64,000 bases of DNA from the NCBI RefSeq assembly GCF_014635025.1, contig NZ_BMCE01000001.1:1674001-1738000 (forward strand). Direction: 5' to 3'. The notes under the pieces are model-generated. The model had not been told where the DNA came from and did no database searches. It saw only the letters and a list, made by a program, of their open reading frames with translations. Source of the stretch: Fictibacillus barbaricus (GTDB lineage Bacteria; Bacillota; Bacilli; Bacillales; Fictibacillaceae). The position numbers and the translations under genes are program-made. Position 1 is the first letter of the stretch. Each line of letters begins with the position of its first letter. Shown piece after piece: positions 8,821-17,540 of the stretch.

Positions 8821-10143
8821 GTGAATTTACATGGTACAGCACAAATCGGACAAAATCATCATCTATGGATCGGTGGGACAGATACGGTTGAGCTAGCTAA
8901 AAAATATGGAACACCACTATATCTATATGATGTTGCTTTAATAAAAAATAGAGCAAGAGGCTTTAAGAAGGCCTTTGAAGAAAAAGGTGTAGGCTATCAA
9001 GTAGCGTATGCTTCTAAAGCCTTTTCATCTATCGCTATATTTCAGCTGATCGAACAAGAAGGGCTAAGTCTTGATGTTGTTTCAGGTGGAGAGCTGTTTA
9101 CAGCACTTCAAGCCGAGTTTCCTGCTGAAAGAATTCATTTTCACGGCAACAATAAAAGCCCTGAGGAATTAGAATTTGCTCTTTCAGCAGGGGTAGGATG
9201 TATTGTGGTGGATAATTTTTTTGAAATTTCTTTATTAAAAACGCTAAGCAGCAAGCTAAATAAAAAGGTGAACATCTTAATACGATTAACACCTGGTATC
9301 GAAGCACATACCCATGATTACATCATCACGGGTCAGGAAGACTCGAAATTTGGTTTTGACCTTAGTAACGGTCAAGCGGATAAGGCATTAAAAGAGGTTC
9401 TTGATTTTGAGCATTTTCACGTTTTAGGCGTGCACTGCCATATCGGTTCTCAAATCTTTGAAACAGAAGGATTTACATTAGCAATAGAAAAGTTATTTGG
9501 ACACTTTAAGAAGTGGGAAGAAAATTATAACTATTTTCCGAATGTCGTTAACCTTGGCGGCGGTTTTGGAATCCAATATACGTCTGAAGATACGCCGCTC
9601 GCTCCAGAACAATATGTGACAGCCATGATAGAAGAAGTGAGCAGACAAATGCATCGTTTTGAAGGAAAAGAACTTCCTGAACTCTGGATCGAGCCTGGCC
9701 GATCATTGGTGGGTGATGCAGGAACGACAATTTATTCGATTGGATCTCAAAAAGAGATTGAAGGCGTTCGCCATTATGTATCCGTGGACGGCGGAATGAC
9801 AGATAATATCCGTCCAGCTCTCTATCAAGCCAAGTATGAAGCATATGTTGCCAATAAGATGAACGAAAAGCCCTGTCAGACCGTTTCAATCGCAGGAAAA
9901 TGCTGCGAGAGCGGTGATATGCTGATTTGGGATATCGAGCTTCCGAAACTAACAGATAACGATTATCTGGCTGTTTCATGTACAGGAGCATATGGATACA
10001 GCATGGCGAGCAATTACAACCGAATTCAGCGCCCAGCTGTAGTGTTTGTAGAGAACGGTGAAGAACAACTTGTCGTAAAACGAGAAACTTACGAAGATCT
10101 CATTAAGAATGATTTACCGCTAAAATCAAATGTTTTTGTGTAA
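8821..10143 (+). CDS. lysA: Diaminopimelate decarboxylase
   Basis: A 440-residue PLP enzyme of fold type III that turns meso-diaminopimelate into lysine. The PLP lysine is in YASKAFSS (near residue 61). The phosphate-binding glycine loop NLGGGFGI, the CHIGSQI motif and the active-site cysteine segment GKCCESGD are all present. The GTG at 8821 is chosen because GAGAGGGG precedes it and the protein then begins like other Bacillus LysA; an upstream frame opening at 8758 runs through the riboswitch terminator. Controlled by the lysine riboswitch upstream. Confidence 0.96.
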   Translation: MNLHGTAQIGQNHHLWIGGTDTVELAKKYGTPLYLYDVALIKNRARGFKKAFEEKGVGYQVAYASKAFSSIAIFQLIEQEGLSLDVVSGGELFTALQAEFPAERIHFHGNNKSPEELEFALSAGVGCIVVDNFFEISLLKTLSSKLNKKVNILIRLTPGIEAHTHDYIITGQEDSKFGFDLSNGQADKALKEVLDFEHFHVLGVHCHIGSQIFETEGFTLAIEKLFGHFKKWEENYNYFPNVVNLGGGFGIQYTSEDTPLAPEQYVTAMIEEVSRQMHRFEGKELPELWIEPGRSLVGDAGTTIYSIGSQKEIEGVRHYVSVDGGMTDNIRPALYQAKYEAYVANKMNEKPCQTVSIAGKCCESGDMLIWDIELPKLTDNDYLAVSCTGAYGYSMASNYNRIQRPAVVFVENGEEQLVVKRETYEDLIKNDLPLKSNVFV

Positions 10144-10216
10144 ATTAGTTTACGGAGCGGTCAATTAACCGTACAATGGTAGGGTAGTTTATGAAGTAGA
10201 AGGAGGCCTGTTTTTT

Positions 10217-10651
10217 ATGAAAAAAGGTTCTATTGAATTTGAAAACGGCGAAAAAATCGTATTTGATTTGTTTCCAGAAGAAGCACCTGGAACTGTAGAA
10301 AACTTTGAAAAACTAGCAAATGAAGGGTTTTACAACGGTGTAACATTCCACCGCGTTATTCCTGGATTCGTAGCTCAAGGTGGAGATCCAACGGGAACTG
10401 GAGCTGGCGGCCCTGGTTATTCTATCCCATGTGAAACGGAAGGAAACCCTCATAAGCACGTAGCTGGTTCTCTATCTATGGCGCATGCTGGCCGTGATAC
10501 AGGTGGAAGCCAATTCTTCATCGTGCATGAGCCGCAGCCTCACTTGAACGGTGTTCACACTGTTTTTGGACAAGTTACTGAAGGCATGGAAACGGTACTT
10601 CGCATCAAGCAAGGCGATGTTATGAAAGAAGTTAAAGTTTGGGAAGAGTAA
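10217..10651 (+). CDS. ppiB: Peptidyl-prolyl cis-trans isomerase B (cyclophilin)
   Basis: A 144-residue single-domain cyclophilin without signal peptide, so cytoplasmic. It speeds proline isomerisation during protein folding. Active-site motifs [14 protein letters not shown] and GSQFFI are intact. AGAAGGAGG lies upstream of the ATG. It is a single gene between lysA and a strong terminator, the same neighbourhood as in B. subtilis. Confidence 0.95.
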   Translation: MKKGSIEFENGEKIVFDLFPEEAPGTVENFEKLANEGFYNGVTFHRVIPGFVAQGGDPTGTGAGGPGYSIPCETEGNPHKHVAGSLSMAHAGRDTGGSQFFIVHEPQPHLNGVHTVFGQVTEGMETVLRIKQGDVMKEVKVWEE

Positions 10652-10663
10652 GTTTTACTAATG

Positions 10664-10692
10664 AAAGCTCCGGATTTTCCGGAGCTTTTTTA
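10664..10692 (+). terminator. Terminator after ppiB
   Basis: AAAGCTCCGGA / TCCGGAGCTTTTTT hairpin with a short TTT loop. Confidence 0.9.
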
Positions 10693-10743
10693 TTTTTATG
10701 ATAAGACTGGATGATTATTAGAAGAATGTCGGATGATGTCGAT

Positions 10744-10848
10744 TCGCCGGTAAATGATGAAAACTCGCCGGATTGATGCTTAAACTCGCTGAATTATTGT
10801 TATTTTTCGCCGGATTATAGGCTGAATTTCTTGAATTATGAGATCGCG
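10744..10848 (+). repeat. Degenerate 21-bp tandem repeat (TCGCCGG units)
   Basis: TCGCCGG or a variant begins at 10744, 10765, 10786 (TCGCTGA), 10807 and, weakly, 10828 (TTCTTGA): five units at an exact 21-base period. Units 2-5 share the continuation ATT. The array lies in non-coding DNA between the ppiB terminator and the terminator of the convergent gene ypuF. Twenty-one bases is two turns of B-DNA, so the conserved heptamers lie on one face of the helix. No open frame passes through it. Confidence 0.75.
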
Positions 10849-10854
10849 ACATTT

Positions 10855-10890
10855 AAAACCCCTGTTAGCACCAAGGCAGACAGGGGTTTT
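10855..10890. terminator. Bidirectional terminator between ppiB and ypuF
   Basis: AAAACCCCTG (10855-10864) is the exact inverse of CAGGGGTTTT (10881-10890). T runs appear on both strands, so it can stop the minus-strand ypuF transcript as well as plus-strand read-through. Confidence 0.8.
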
Positions 10891-10952
10891 TACTTATTTC
10901 ATGACTGATTCTCAATAGTAGACGAGATGTGGTGCAAAGTCTTAAAAAACAG

Positions 10953-11465
10953 TTAAAAAACCCTGTTTTTTTTAAGTTTTTGTCTCTGCCGTTCATCAAC
11001 CACAGAAGATCGGTCTCTATATGCATGTTTATGGATGATGTTTTCGTCAGCGCTATCTGTTGAGAACCATTCATCTTCAGTAACATTAGCTTCGTTCAAG
11101 CATGTTTTAAGTAGGGATGGCGTTAAAGGCAATGTGATCGGCTCAAAAGGTCCATCTTTTTCAATCTCTTGTTTTCTGCCATTCAACACGACAAAAAAAG
11201 GTTCTGTATCAATCCCCAGGTCTCGTAATCCATCTATTTCCGTTTGAAGTTTTATAACACTGCTTGTGATCATTCTCCTTGCACCGTTCTTGTTTCCTCT
11301 TCTCTGATGGTAGAGGGCCACAGCGATCTGGATAAGTCCTGGCCAAAGGTTACCTTTCATCCCTTCGTTCTTCCACTGTTCTTCAAGTACTTCATGACAT
11401 TCAAAATAATCTTGTGTCGTATGAAAATGAATTAAGTATTCAAGCCATGCATTTGGATAAGTCAA
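10953..11465 (-). CDS. ypuF: DUF309 family protein YpuF
   Basis: About 170 residues, cytoplasmic, with the DUF309 pattern HTTQDYFECHEVLEEQWK followed by GLIQIAVALYHQRRGNKNGA. The family has no established function; the E-C-H-E core looks like a small helical bundle. A TTG at 11465 is preferred because AAGGGGTG lies about 8 bases upstream and the protein then starts near TYPNAW, as relatives do; an ATG at 11486 with a poor ribosome site would add seven residues. It is a lone minus-strand gene next to scpA, as in B. subtilis, but the ribDEAHT operon found nearby there is absent. Confidence 0.85.
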   Translation of the reverse strand: MTYPNAWLEYLIHFHTTQDYFECHEVLEEQWKNEGMKGNLWPGLIQIAVALYHQRRGNKNGARRMITSSVIKLQTEIDGLRDLGIDTEPFFVVLNGRKQEIEKDGPFEPITLPLTPSLLKTCLNEANVTEDEWFSTDSADENIIHKHAYRDRSSVVDERQRQKLKKNRVF

Positions 11466-11603
11466 CTCTTTTACACACCCCTTCATAAGCTCGTTTTTAA
11501 GTTTATCATACGGTTAATGTGAATAAAAACAGGCCGCTGAATTATGAAACTATGATATAATTTTATAATACAAAAATGCTGAAAAACTGGGGAAATGTTA
11601 ATA

Positions 11604-12347
11604 ATGCAATATAGTGTGAAGCTTGATGGATTTGAAGGTCCGCTTGACTTACTGCTTCATTTAATACAAACATACGAAGTGGATATTTATGATATTCCGG
11701 TAGCCATTATAACTGAGCAATACCTTCAATATATACATACGATGAAAGAATTAAAACTGGATGTGGCGAGTGAATATTTGGTGATGGCTGCGACACTTCT
11801 TGCTATTAAGAGTAAGATGCTCTTACCAAAGCATGAGGAAGAGCTTTTTGATCACCAGATGGAACTAGAAATGGAAGAAGATCCGCGGGATGAGCTTGTT
11901 AGAAGACTTGTTGAATATCGAAAATATAAACATGCCGCAGATGAACTAAAAGAAAGAGAATCTGCAAGGAGCCTCATCTACACGAGACAGCCAGCCGACC
12001 TCAGTCCGTTTGAAAAAGAAGAGAAAGAAAAACAGGTAACGAATGTAACGCTTTATGATATGTTACAGGCCATGCAAAGAGTCTTTCAGGAAAAAGTGGC
12101 ACGAGCACCTAAACAAACAACGATCGAACGTCAAGAAATACCTATCGAGACAAGGATGGAACAAATAAAAAATTCGCTTCTTTCTGTAGGAGGACGAAAA
12201 AAGTTTACTGAGCTGTTCGAAAAAGGTACAAAAGAGCACGTTGTTGTCACTTTTCTTGCGATCTTGGAACTGATGAAAGTAAAGTCGATTAATTGTGAAC
12301 AGAAAGATCATTTTAGTGAAATTTATATAACGATGTTAGAGGAGTAA
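11604..12347 (+). CDS. scpA: Segregation and condensation protein A (kleisin)
   Basis: A 247-residue kleisin that bridges the SMC heads and, with ScpB, forms the bacterial condensin for chromosome arm alignment and segregation. The N-terminal SMC-neck binding region (VKLDGFEGPLDLLLHLI) and the C-terminal winged helix (VVVTFLAILELMKVK) are clear. Of two ATGs, 11604 is preferred because the GGGGA ribosome site is only one base from the earlier one at 11595. Followed after 6 bases by scpB. Confidence 0.95.
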   Translation: MQYSVKLDGFEGPLDLLLHLIQTYEVDIYDIPVAIITEQYLQYIHTMKELKLDVASEYLVMAATLLAIKSKMLLPKHEEELFDHQMELEMEEDPRDELVRRLVEYRKYKHAADELKERESARSLIYTRQPADLSPFEKEEKEKQVTNVTLYDMLQAMQRVFQEKVARAPKQTTIERQEIPIETRMEQIKNSLLSVGGRKKFTELFEKGTKEHVVVTFLAILELMKVKSINCEQKDHFSEIYITMLEE

Positions 12348-12353
12348 TACGAT

Positions 12354-12947
12354 TTGGAACGAAATGAAATAAAAGCAGTTATTGAGGGTTTGCTTTTTGT
12401 CAGCGGTGACGAAGGGATAGACAGAAAACAAATCGCTCAGGTACTTGAGATCGACGTCAAAGAACTTGACCCCTTTATAGACGAATTGAAAAAAAGCTAT
12501 GAGGCGTCAGATAGAGGGATGTCTATTGTTGAATACGCAGGATCCCTTCAATTTGTTACGAAACCAGAACACGCTGTATTCTATGAACGCCTTGTTGAAA
12601 CGCCAGGGCATTCGACCCTCTCCCAAGCCGCACTTGAAACACTTGCGATTATTGCTTATAAGCAGCCGATCACACGGTCAGAGATTGAAGAGGTTAGAGG
12701 TGTCAAAACAGAAAAGCCATTACAGACATTGTCGGCAAAAGGACTCGTAAAAGAAGTGGGAAGAGCAGAGGGTACAGGCCGAGCGATACTCTATGGAACG
12801 ACAAAAGCATTTTTAGAACACTTTGGTCTGCAGAGCTTAAAAGAATTACCTCCGCTTCCTGAGAACATTCAGGAAGAAAGCGTTGAGCAAGAAGCTGATT
12901 TATTCTTTTCAAAGTTTCAAGAATCTCTAACTGTTGAAGATCAGTAA
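12354..12947 (+). CDS. scpB: Segregation and condensation protein B
   Basis: A 197-residue protein with two winged-helix domains; it dimerises on ScpA in the SMC complex. The family signature ETLAIIAYKQPITRSEIEEVRGV is intact around residues 96-118. The start is a TTG preceded by GAGGAG at proper distance. It forms an operon with scpA and probably the small gene that follows after 14 bases. Confidence 0.95.
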   Translation: MERNEIKAVIEGLLFVSGDEGIDRKQIAQVLEIDVKELDPFIDELKKSYEASDRGMSIVEYAGSLQFVTKPEHAVFYERLVETPGHSTLSQAALETLAIIAYKQPITRSEIEEVRGVKTEKPLQTLSAKGLVKEVGRAEGTGRAILYGTTKAFLEHFGLQSLKELPPLPENIQEESVEQEADLFFSKFQESLTVEDQ

Positions 12948-12961
12948 GGAGGAGTCGTGAA

Positions 12962-13330
12962 TTGTTCATTCAGCATATTGACGGTATAGAGTTAGAAAAA
13001 GAAAAACCTAATACGTCTGAGGATTTCTTTAATCGTTCAGAAGCCACGTTTGATTTATCCGGTAATATCCATACTTTTCATCTGCTTTATGTCCGTTATT
13101 TTGAAGAGAAGCTTCAAGAAGAATTAACACACCAAGAATTTTGGAAAAATCATCTAAACACGTTTAAAATCAGAGAGATTGCAGCACTTGCTGCATTGAG
13201 CAGCAATAGTGCTTTTCTAAAAAGAAAACGAGTCTACATAAATGACTATGAAGAATTTAAAAATCTTTTTCTTAAAGCAAATGAAGAATTTTTGACCACT
13301 GAGTTAGATCGTATAAAGAAGATCAAATAA
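12962..13330 (+). CDS. Uncharacterised 122-residue protein (ypuI position)
   Basis: I do not recognise this protein. It starts with TTG, with AAGGAGGAG 8 bases upstream, so it should be well translated, and it ends just before a good terminator, making it the third gene of the scpAB operon. It is soluble, rich in Glu, Lys and Phe, with no cysteine, signal peptide or membrane segment; residues 40-122 look mostly helical. It occupies the place of ypuI in B. subtilis but does not resemble what I remember of YpuI (DUF3907), so I give no symbol. Confidence 0.7.
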   Translation: MFIQHIDGIELEKEKPNTSEDFFNRSEATFDLSGNIHTFHLLYVRYFEEKLQEELTHQEFWKNHLNTFKIREIAALAALSSNSAFLKRKRVYINDYEEFKNLFLKANEEFLTTELDRIKKIK

Positions 13331-13335
13331 GCCGC

Positions 13336-13365
13336 ACAGCCATTTTCGATATGGCTGTTTTTTTG
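13336..13365 (+). terminator. Terminator of the scpAB operon
   Basis: ACAGCCAT (13336-13343) pairs with ATGGCTGT (13351-13358), followed by TTTTTTG. Confidence 0.9.
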
Positions 13366-13444
13366 TTTAAATGTGTCCGTTTTAAAAGGCATTTTAAGGG
13401 TAAATTACTAAATAAGTAAATGTAATTTGAAGGAGAGAGATCAT

Positions 13445-14521
13445 TTGCCAAGAATTGCAGCAATAGAAACAGTCAATCCTCCCCATAAACTTTCTCAAAA
13501 TGAAACGATGGATTTTGCAAGAAACCTTTTTCAGGATGCATTCTCAGATATTGAACGGCTATTAAAGGTTTTCCAAAACGGTGAAATACAATCACGTTAT
13601 TTTGTAATGCCTATAGAATGGTTTAAGAAAAAAAGAAGTTTCCAAGAAAAAAATGATTTATACATAGATTTTGCTACGAACTTAGGAGCTGAATGTATAG
13701 AAAAATGTATGACGAGCAGAGATCTCAACATTTCATATGAAAATATTGATGCGATTTTCTTTATATCCAGTTCGGGTCTTTCTACACCAAGTATAGAAGC
13801 GAGGATTATGAATATTCTCCCGTTTTCATCTCATACAAAAAGAATCCCAATCTGGGGTTTGGGATGTGCTGGCGGTGCGTCTGGATTTTCAAGAGCGTAT
13901 GATTATTGCTTAGCGTACCCTGAATCAAATGTACTTATATTAAGTGTAGAGTTGTGCTCATTAACGTTTCAGCATGAAGACTTATCGAAGAGCAACCTGG
14001 TGGGAACTTCTCTTTTTGCAGATGGTGTTGCATGTGCATTGATTTGCGGAGATGAGTCTGAAACATGTATGACATCAAAGTTATCACCATACATAAAAGA
14101 TACGATGTCGACGCTAAAACCGCATTCAGAAGACGTAATGGGATGGGAAGTAAAAGATACAGGTCTTTATGTGGTCTTCTCAAGAGACATTCCAAATGTA
14201 ATCCGCACATGGCTTAAACCAAATGTCGATGAGTTTCTGAGGAGAAATCAGTTGAACGGAGAGCAGATCCAGCATTTTATTGCACACCCCGGCGGGAAGA
14301 AAGTTCTACAAGCTTATGTTGATGCACTTGGATTGCCTGTATCTAAGACAGATGTTTCGCGGGACGTGTTAAAAGCGAATGGCAATATGTCTTCTGCAAC
14401 GGTATTTTATGTATTGAAAAAATTCATGGAAACAGAAAAGGAAGAAGGAGATCTAGGGGTGATGGCAGCTCTAGGACCTGGTTTTTCATCGGAACTTCTT
14501 TTAGTAGAATGGAGGAAGTAG
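13445..14521 (+). CDS. bpsA: Type III polyketide synthase (BpsA/chalcone synthase family)
   Basis: A 358-residue homodimeric ketosynthase. Relatives in B. subtilis (BpsA) condense long-chain acyl-CoA with malonyl-CoA to alkylpyrones. The catalytic triad is complete: Cys141 in GLGCAGGASG, His281 in HFIAHPGG and Asn314 in NGNMSSAT. The start is TTG at 13445 with AAGGAGAG 7 bases upstream. The next gene, one base after the stop, is an isoprenylcysteine-type methyltransferase, matching the bpsA-bpsB pair that makes and O-methylates alkylpyrones. In B. subtilis this pair is not located between scpAB and dacB. Confidence 0.9.
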   Translation: MPRIAAIETVNPPHKLSQNETMDFARNLFQDAFSDIERLLKVFQNGEIQSRYFVMPIEWFKKKRSFQEKNDLYIDFATNLGAECIEKCMTSRDLNISYENIDAIFFISSSGLSTPSIEARIMNILPFSSHTKRIPIWGLGCAGGASGFSRAYDYCLAYPESNVLILSVELCSLTFQHEDLSKSNLVGTSLFADGVACALICGDESETCMTSKLSPYIKDTMSTLKPHSEDVMGWEVKDTGLYVVFSRDIPNVIRTWLKPNVDEFLRRNQLNGEQIQHFIAHPGGKKVLQAYVDALGLPVSKTDVSRDVLKANGNMSSATVFYVLKKFMETEKEEGDLGVMAALGPGFSSELLLVEWRK

Positions 14522-14522
14522 T

Positions 14523-15077
14523 GTGGGATGGTTTCTTCTTTTTTGGGGTTTCCTCATGATTCAAAGACTTACAGAAGTAAGGATCGCCAAATCAAACGAA
14601 CAAAAGCTTAAAAGGAAAGGGGCTGTTGAAGCCGGGAAAGAACATTATAAGTGGATGGTATTGTTGCATGCTTCGTTTTTTGTAGTCTTCTTTTTAGAAG
14701 TGGCTCTAATGGATGCGAGACCTCCTTCCTGGTGGATGATCCCTTTTATTCTTTTTCTTATTGCTCAAGTTATACGTGTATGGGCGATCTCGTCACTTGG
14801 TGTGTACTGGAATACCAAGATCCTTTTGCTTCCTGGAGCTAATGTTGTAGCAAAAGGTCCGTACCGGTTTATGAGGCATCCAAACTATACAGTTGTTTCC
14901 CTTGAATTTTTCGTCATACCTCTTATCTTTGGAGCTTTTTTTACAGCAGCCCTTTTTACAATATTAAATATCCTGATGTTAAGAGTACGAATTCCTGCAG
15001 AAGAAAAAGCGCTTATGGAACTGACAGACTACGAAAAAAGCCACGGTCAAAAACAGAGATTTTTTCCTAGTCAATAA
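14523..15077 (+). CDS. bpsB: Isoprenylcysteine carboxyl methyltransferase-family protein (BpsB-like)
   Basis: A 184-residue membrane protein with about four to five helices. The C-terminal GPYRFMRHPNYTVV motif is the S-adenosylmethionine-binding region of the ICMT family. In B. subtilis BpsB methylates the alkylpyrone hydroxyl made by BpsA. GTG start, with GGAGGAAG inside the end of bpsA, one base after its stop, so translationally coupled. The product is inferred from the pairing, not shown by the sequence. Confidence 0.87.
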   Translation: MGWFLLFWGFLMIQRLTEVRIAKSNEQKLKRKGAVEAGKEHYKWMVLLHASFFVVFFLEVALMDARPPSWWMIPFILFLIAQVIRVWAISSLGVYWNTKILLLPGANVVAKGPYRFMRHPNYTVVSLEFFVIPLIFGAFFTAALFTILNILMLRVRIPAEEKALMELTDYEKSHGQKQRFFPSQ

Positions 15078-15096
15078 GAGCGGAAGTAAATCCCAT

Positions 15097-15124
15097 TCAT
15101 AACCTGTCCCTGTTTGCATAAACT
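15097..15124 (+). promoter_or_regulatory. Probable sigma-E promoter of dacB-spmAB
   Basis: TCATAAC (15097-15103), 13 bases, then CATAAACT (15117-15124) resembles the mother-cell sigma-E consensus KMATATT-N14-CATACAnT with a few mismatches. It is 31 bases before the dacB start. B. subtilis dacB is a sigma-E gene, which supports it. Confidence 0.5.
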
Positions 15125-15155
15125 TTTACAAAACACCTAAAGGGCGGGATTATGA

Positions 15156-16325
15156 ATGAATCTTACCATAAAACCATTGCTGCTCGTTGTGATCTGTACG
15201 CTTATCCTTGCTGTATTCCCGCAAGAGGCAAAAGCTGAACCTGGTGTGTCAGCAAAAGCTGCTGTGTTGATGGAGCAATCTTCAGGAAGAGTATTATATG
15301 GACGTAATGAACATCGTCCGATGAGAATAGCGAGTATTACAAAGATCATGACAGCTATCATCGCAATAGAATCAGGAAAGATGCATGATACGGTTACAAT
15401 TACCGAGCATGCTGCTCGAACGGAAGGATCCTCACTATATTTAAAACCGGGTGAAAAAATCCCCTTGATGGACCTCGTTTATGGATTAATGTTACGTTCA
15501 GGAAACGACTCAGCAGTAGCAATTGCTGAACATGTTGGCGGAAGTCTGGATGGATTCTCTTACTTGATGAACCAAAAAGCTGAAGAAATCGGAATGAAAC
15601 ATACTCGCTTTAGAAATCCTCATGGACTTGATACCCACGAAGACCATTATTCAACTGCGTACGATATGGCTCTTTTAACAAAGTATGCAATGAATAATGA
15701 TACCTTTAAAGACATTTCATCTACGAAAGTGTACCGTTCAGAACAAACTGGTGAAAAGTGGGACAGAGTGTGGAGAAACAAAAATAAGATGTTAAAGCTA
15801 TACAGCAATTCAACAGGCGGAAAAACAGGATATACAAAGCGAGCAAAAAGAACGCTGGTTTCTACAGCAGAAAAAGACGGTATGGAATTGATCGCTGTAA
15901 CTTTGAACGACCCGGATGATTGGGAAGACCATCGAAATTTGTTTGAATGGGGATTCCATTCTTATAAGATGACAGAACTCATTAAAGAAGGGGAAGTTTC
16001 CAGCATTAAAGATAAAGGATATAAAGGAAAAGTGGAAGCAGCTCGAACGTTTTCGTATCCCTTGTTAAAAGAAGAGATTAGTCAGATCTCTTCTTCCATT
16101 CATTTGTATAAACTGCCCAAATCAGGCAAGTGGGAAGATAGCGAGGTCCCTAAGCCTGTAGGCAGATATTTTATTGATTTAAACGAAACAAGAATAGCAG
16201 ATCTCCCACTCTATTACGACGGCAAAACATTGATAAAACCAGATCAAGATGGACTATGGACTACCTTTAAAAATATGTTGAATAAGCTTTTCTTTGTTGC
16301 CAAGGAGCAAGAGCGCCTATGGTGA
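15156..16325 (+). CDS. dacB: D-alanyl-D-alanine carboxypeptidase DacB (PBP5*)
   Basis: A 389-residue S11-family penicillin-binding protein with a signal peptide (cut near AKA, residues 25-27). Motifs are SITK (60-63, catalytic serine 60), SGN (115-117) and KTG (223-225). In B. subtilis this enzyme, made in the mother cell, trims cortex peptides. It is a distant paralogue of dacF at the start of the window. The end overlaps the spmA start by 7 bases, and dacB-spmA-spmB form one operon as in B. subtilis. Confidence 0.93.
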   Translation: MNLTIKPLLLVVICTLILAVFPQEAKAEPGVSAKAAVLMEQSSGRVLYGRNEHRPMRIASITKIMTAIIAIESGKMHDTVTITEHAARTEGSSLYLKPGEKIPLMDLVYGLMLRSGNDSAVAIAEHVGGSLDGFSYLMNQKAEEIGMKHTRFRNPHGLDTHEDHYSTAYDMALLTKYAMNNDTFKDISSTKVYRSEQTGEKWDRVWRNKNKMLKLYSNSTGGKTGYTKRAKRTLVSTAEKDGMELIAVTLNDPDDWEDHRNLFEWGFHSYKMTELIKEGEVSSIKDKGYKGKVEAARTFSYPLLKEEISQISSSIHLYKLPKSGKWEDSEVPKPVGRYFIDLNETRIADLPLYYDGKTLIKPDQDGLWTTFKNMLNKLFFVAKEQERLW

Positions 16326-16912
16326 ATTATATTTGGGTAGGAATGCTGGTTATTGGTTTTATTGTTGCAGGGATTAACGGAACTATGGATAAAGTGAATG
16401 AAGCCATATTTACTAGCGCTAAAGAAGCAGTAACCCTAAGTTTTGGTATGATTAGTATTCTTGTATTTTGGCTTGGCATTATGAAGATAGCAGAAAAAGG
16501 TGGATTATTAGACGTTTTGGCCATACTTTTTCGTCCCATAGTAAAAAAACTTTTTCCGGATATTCCAAAAGACCATCCTGCTCAAGGCTATATTTTATCT
16601 AATATGGCTGCAAATCTTCTCGGTCTAGGAAATGCTGCTACCCCAATGGGCATAAAAGCAATGGAACAATTAAAGATATTGAACGGGGGCAAAAATGAAG
16701 CGAGTCGGTCGATGATTACTCTTCTTGCCATCAACACTTCAAGTATCACACTTATTCCTACTACGATCATTGCAATAAGGATGAGCTATAATTCACAGTC
16801 ACCGACAGATATTGTAGCACCTACACTTATAGCTACTGCGATCTCAACGATAGGTGCTATTTTAATAGATAGGTATTATTATTATCGCTCCTTGCCAAAA
16901 GGAGGAAAATAG
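16319..16912 (+). CDS. spmA: Spore maturation protein A
   Basis: A 197-residue membrane protein with about five helices of the nucleoside-recognition (Gate) family. Needed with SpmB for spore core dehydration in B. subtilis; the transported substrate is unknown. Motifs: NAANLLGLGNAATPMGIKAM-like segment near residue 95 and INTSSITLIP near residue 140. It overlaps dacB by 7 bases and is one base from spmB, suggesting a stoichiometric pair. Confidence 0.93.
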   Translation: MVNYIWVGMLVIGFIVAGINGTMDKVNEAIFTSAKEAVTLSFGMISILVFWLGIMKIAEKGGLLDVLAILFRPIVKKLFPDIPKDHPAQGYILSNMAANLLGLGNAATPMGIKAMEQLKILNGGKNEASRSMITLLAINTSSITLIPTTIIAIRMSYNSQSPTDIVAPTLIATAISTIGAILIDRYYYYRSLPKGGK

Positions 16913-16913
16913 A

Positions 16914-17441
16914 ATGTCGATCGTTCAATCGTTTTCCATTTGGTTTATTCCTTTTTTGATCGGTTTTATTCTTTTGTATGGTACCTATAAGAAAGTTCCA
17001 ACCTACGAAACATTCGTAGAAGGCGGCAAAGAGGGATTCTCGATCGCGATAAACATAATACCATTCTTGGTAGGCATGCTGGTTGCTATATCGGTTTTCA
17101 GAGCATCTGGTGCATTGGATTATGTCATGATGGCTATGCGTCCATTGTTTTCATTGTTTCATATTCCAGCAGAAGTCGTTCCCTTAGGGCTGATGAGAAC
17201 TATCTCAGGAACAGGAGCATTGGGCATGACTTCAGATCTGATCGCGACACATGGAGCTGATTCATTTATCGGCAGACTGGCTTCTACGATCCAAGGCAGT
17301 ACAGATACAACGTTCTATGTACTGACGGTTTATTTTGGGGCAGTAGGGATCAAAAAGATGAAATACGCCCTTAAAGTAGGTTTGTTAGCGGATCTCATCG
17401 GCTTTTTGGCTTCTATAGCTGTAATCTCTCTCTTATTTTAA
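16914..17441 (+). CDS. spmB: Spore maturation protein B
   Basis: A 175-residue membrane protein of the same Gate-domain family as SpmA, with which it acts. Conserved EGGKEGFSIAINIIPFLVGM and the STIQGSTDTTFYVLTVYFG stretch are present. The ribosome site GGAGG lies within the end of spmA. Last gene of dacB-spmAB. Confidence 0.93.
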   Translation: MSIVQSFSIWFIPFLIGFILLYGTYKKVPTYETFVEGGKEGFSIAINIIPFLVGMLVAISVFRASGALDYVMMAMRPLFSLFHIPAEVVPLGLMRTISGTGALGMTSDLIATHGADSFIGRLASTIQGSTDTTFYVLTVYFGAVGIKKMKYALKVGLLADLIGFLASIAVISLLF

Positions 17442-17453
17442 TCATAAATCGAC

Positions 17454-17480
17454 AAAAAAGAGCCTTAAGGGTTCTTTTTT
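17454..17480 (+). terminator. Terminator after spmB
   Basis: AAAAAAGAGCC TTAA GGGTTCTTTTTT hairpin with one G-T pair. Confidence 0.75.
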
Positions 17481-17540
17481 ACGTTTATCGAGGTTGAGAA
17501 TTACGAATAATGAAGGTATGATGAGACATGAGGTGAAATG

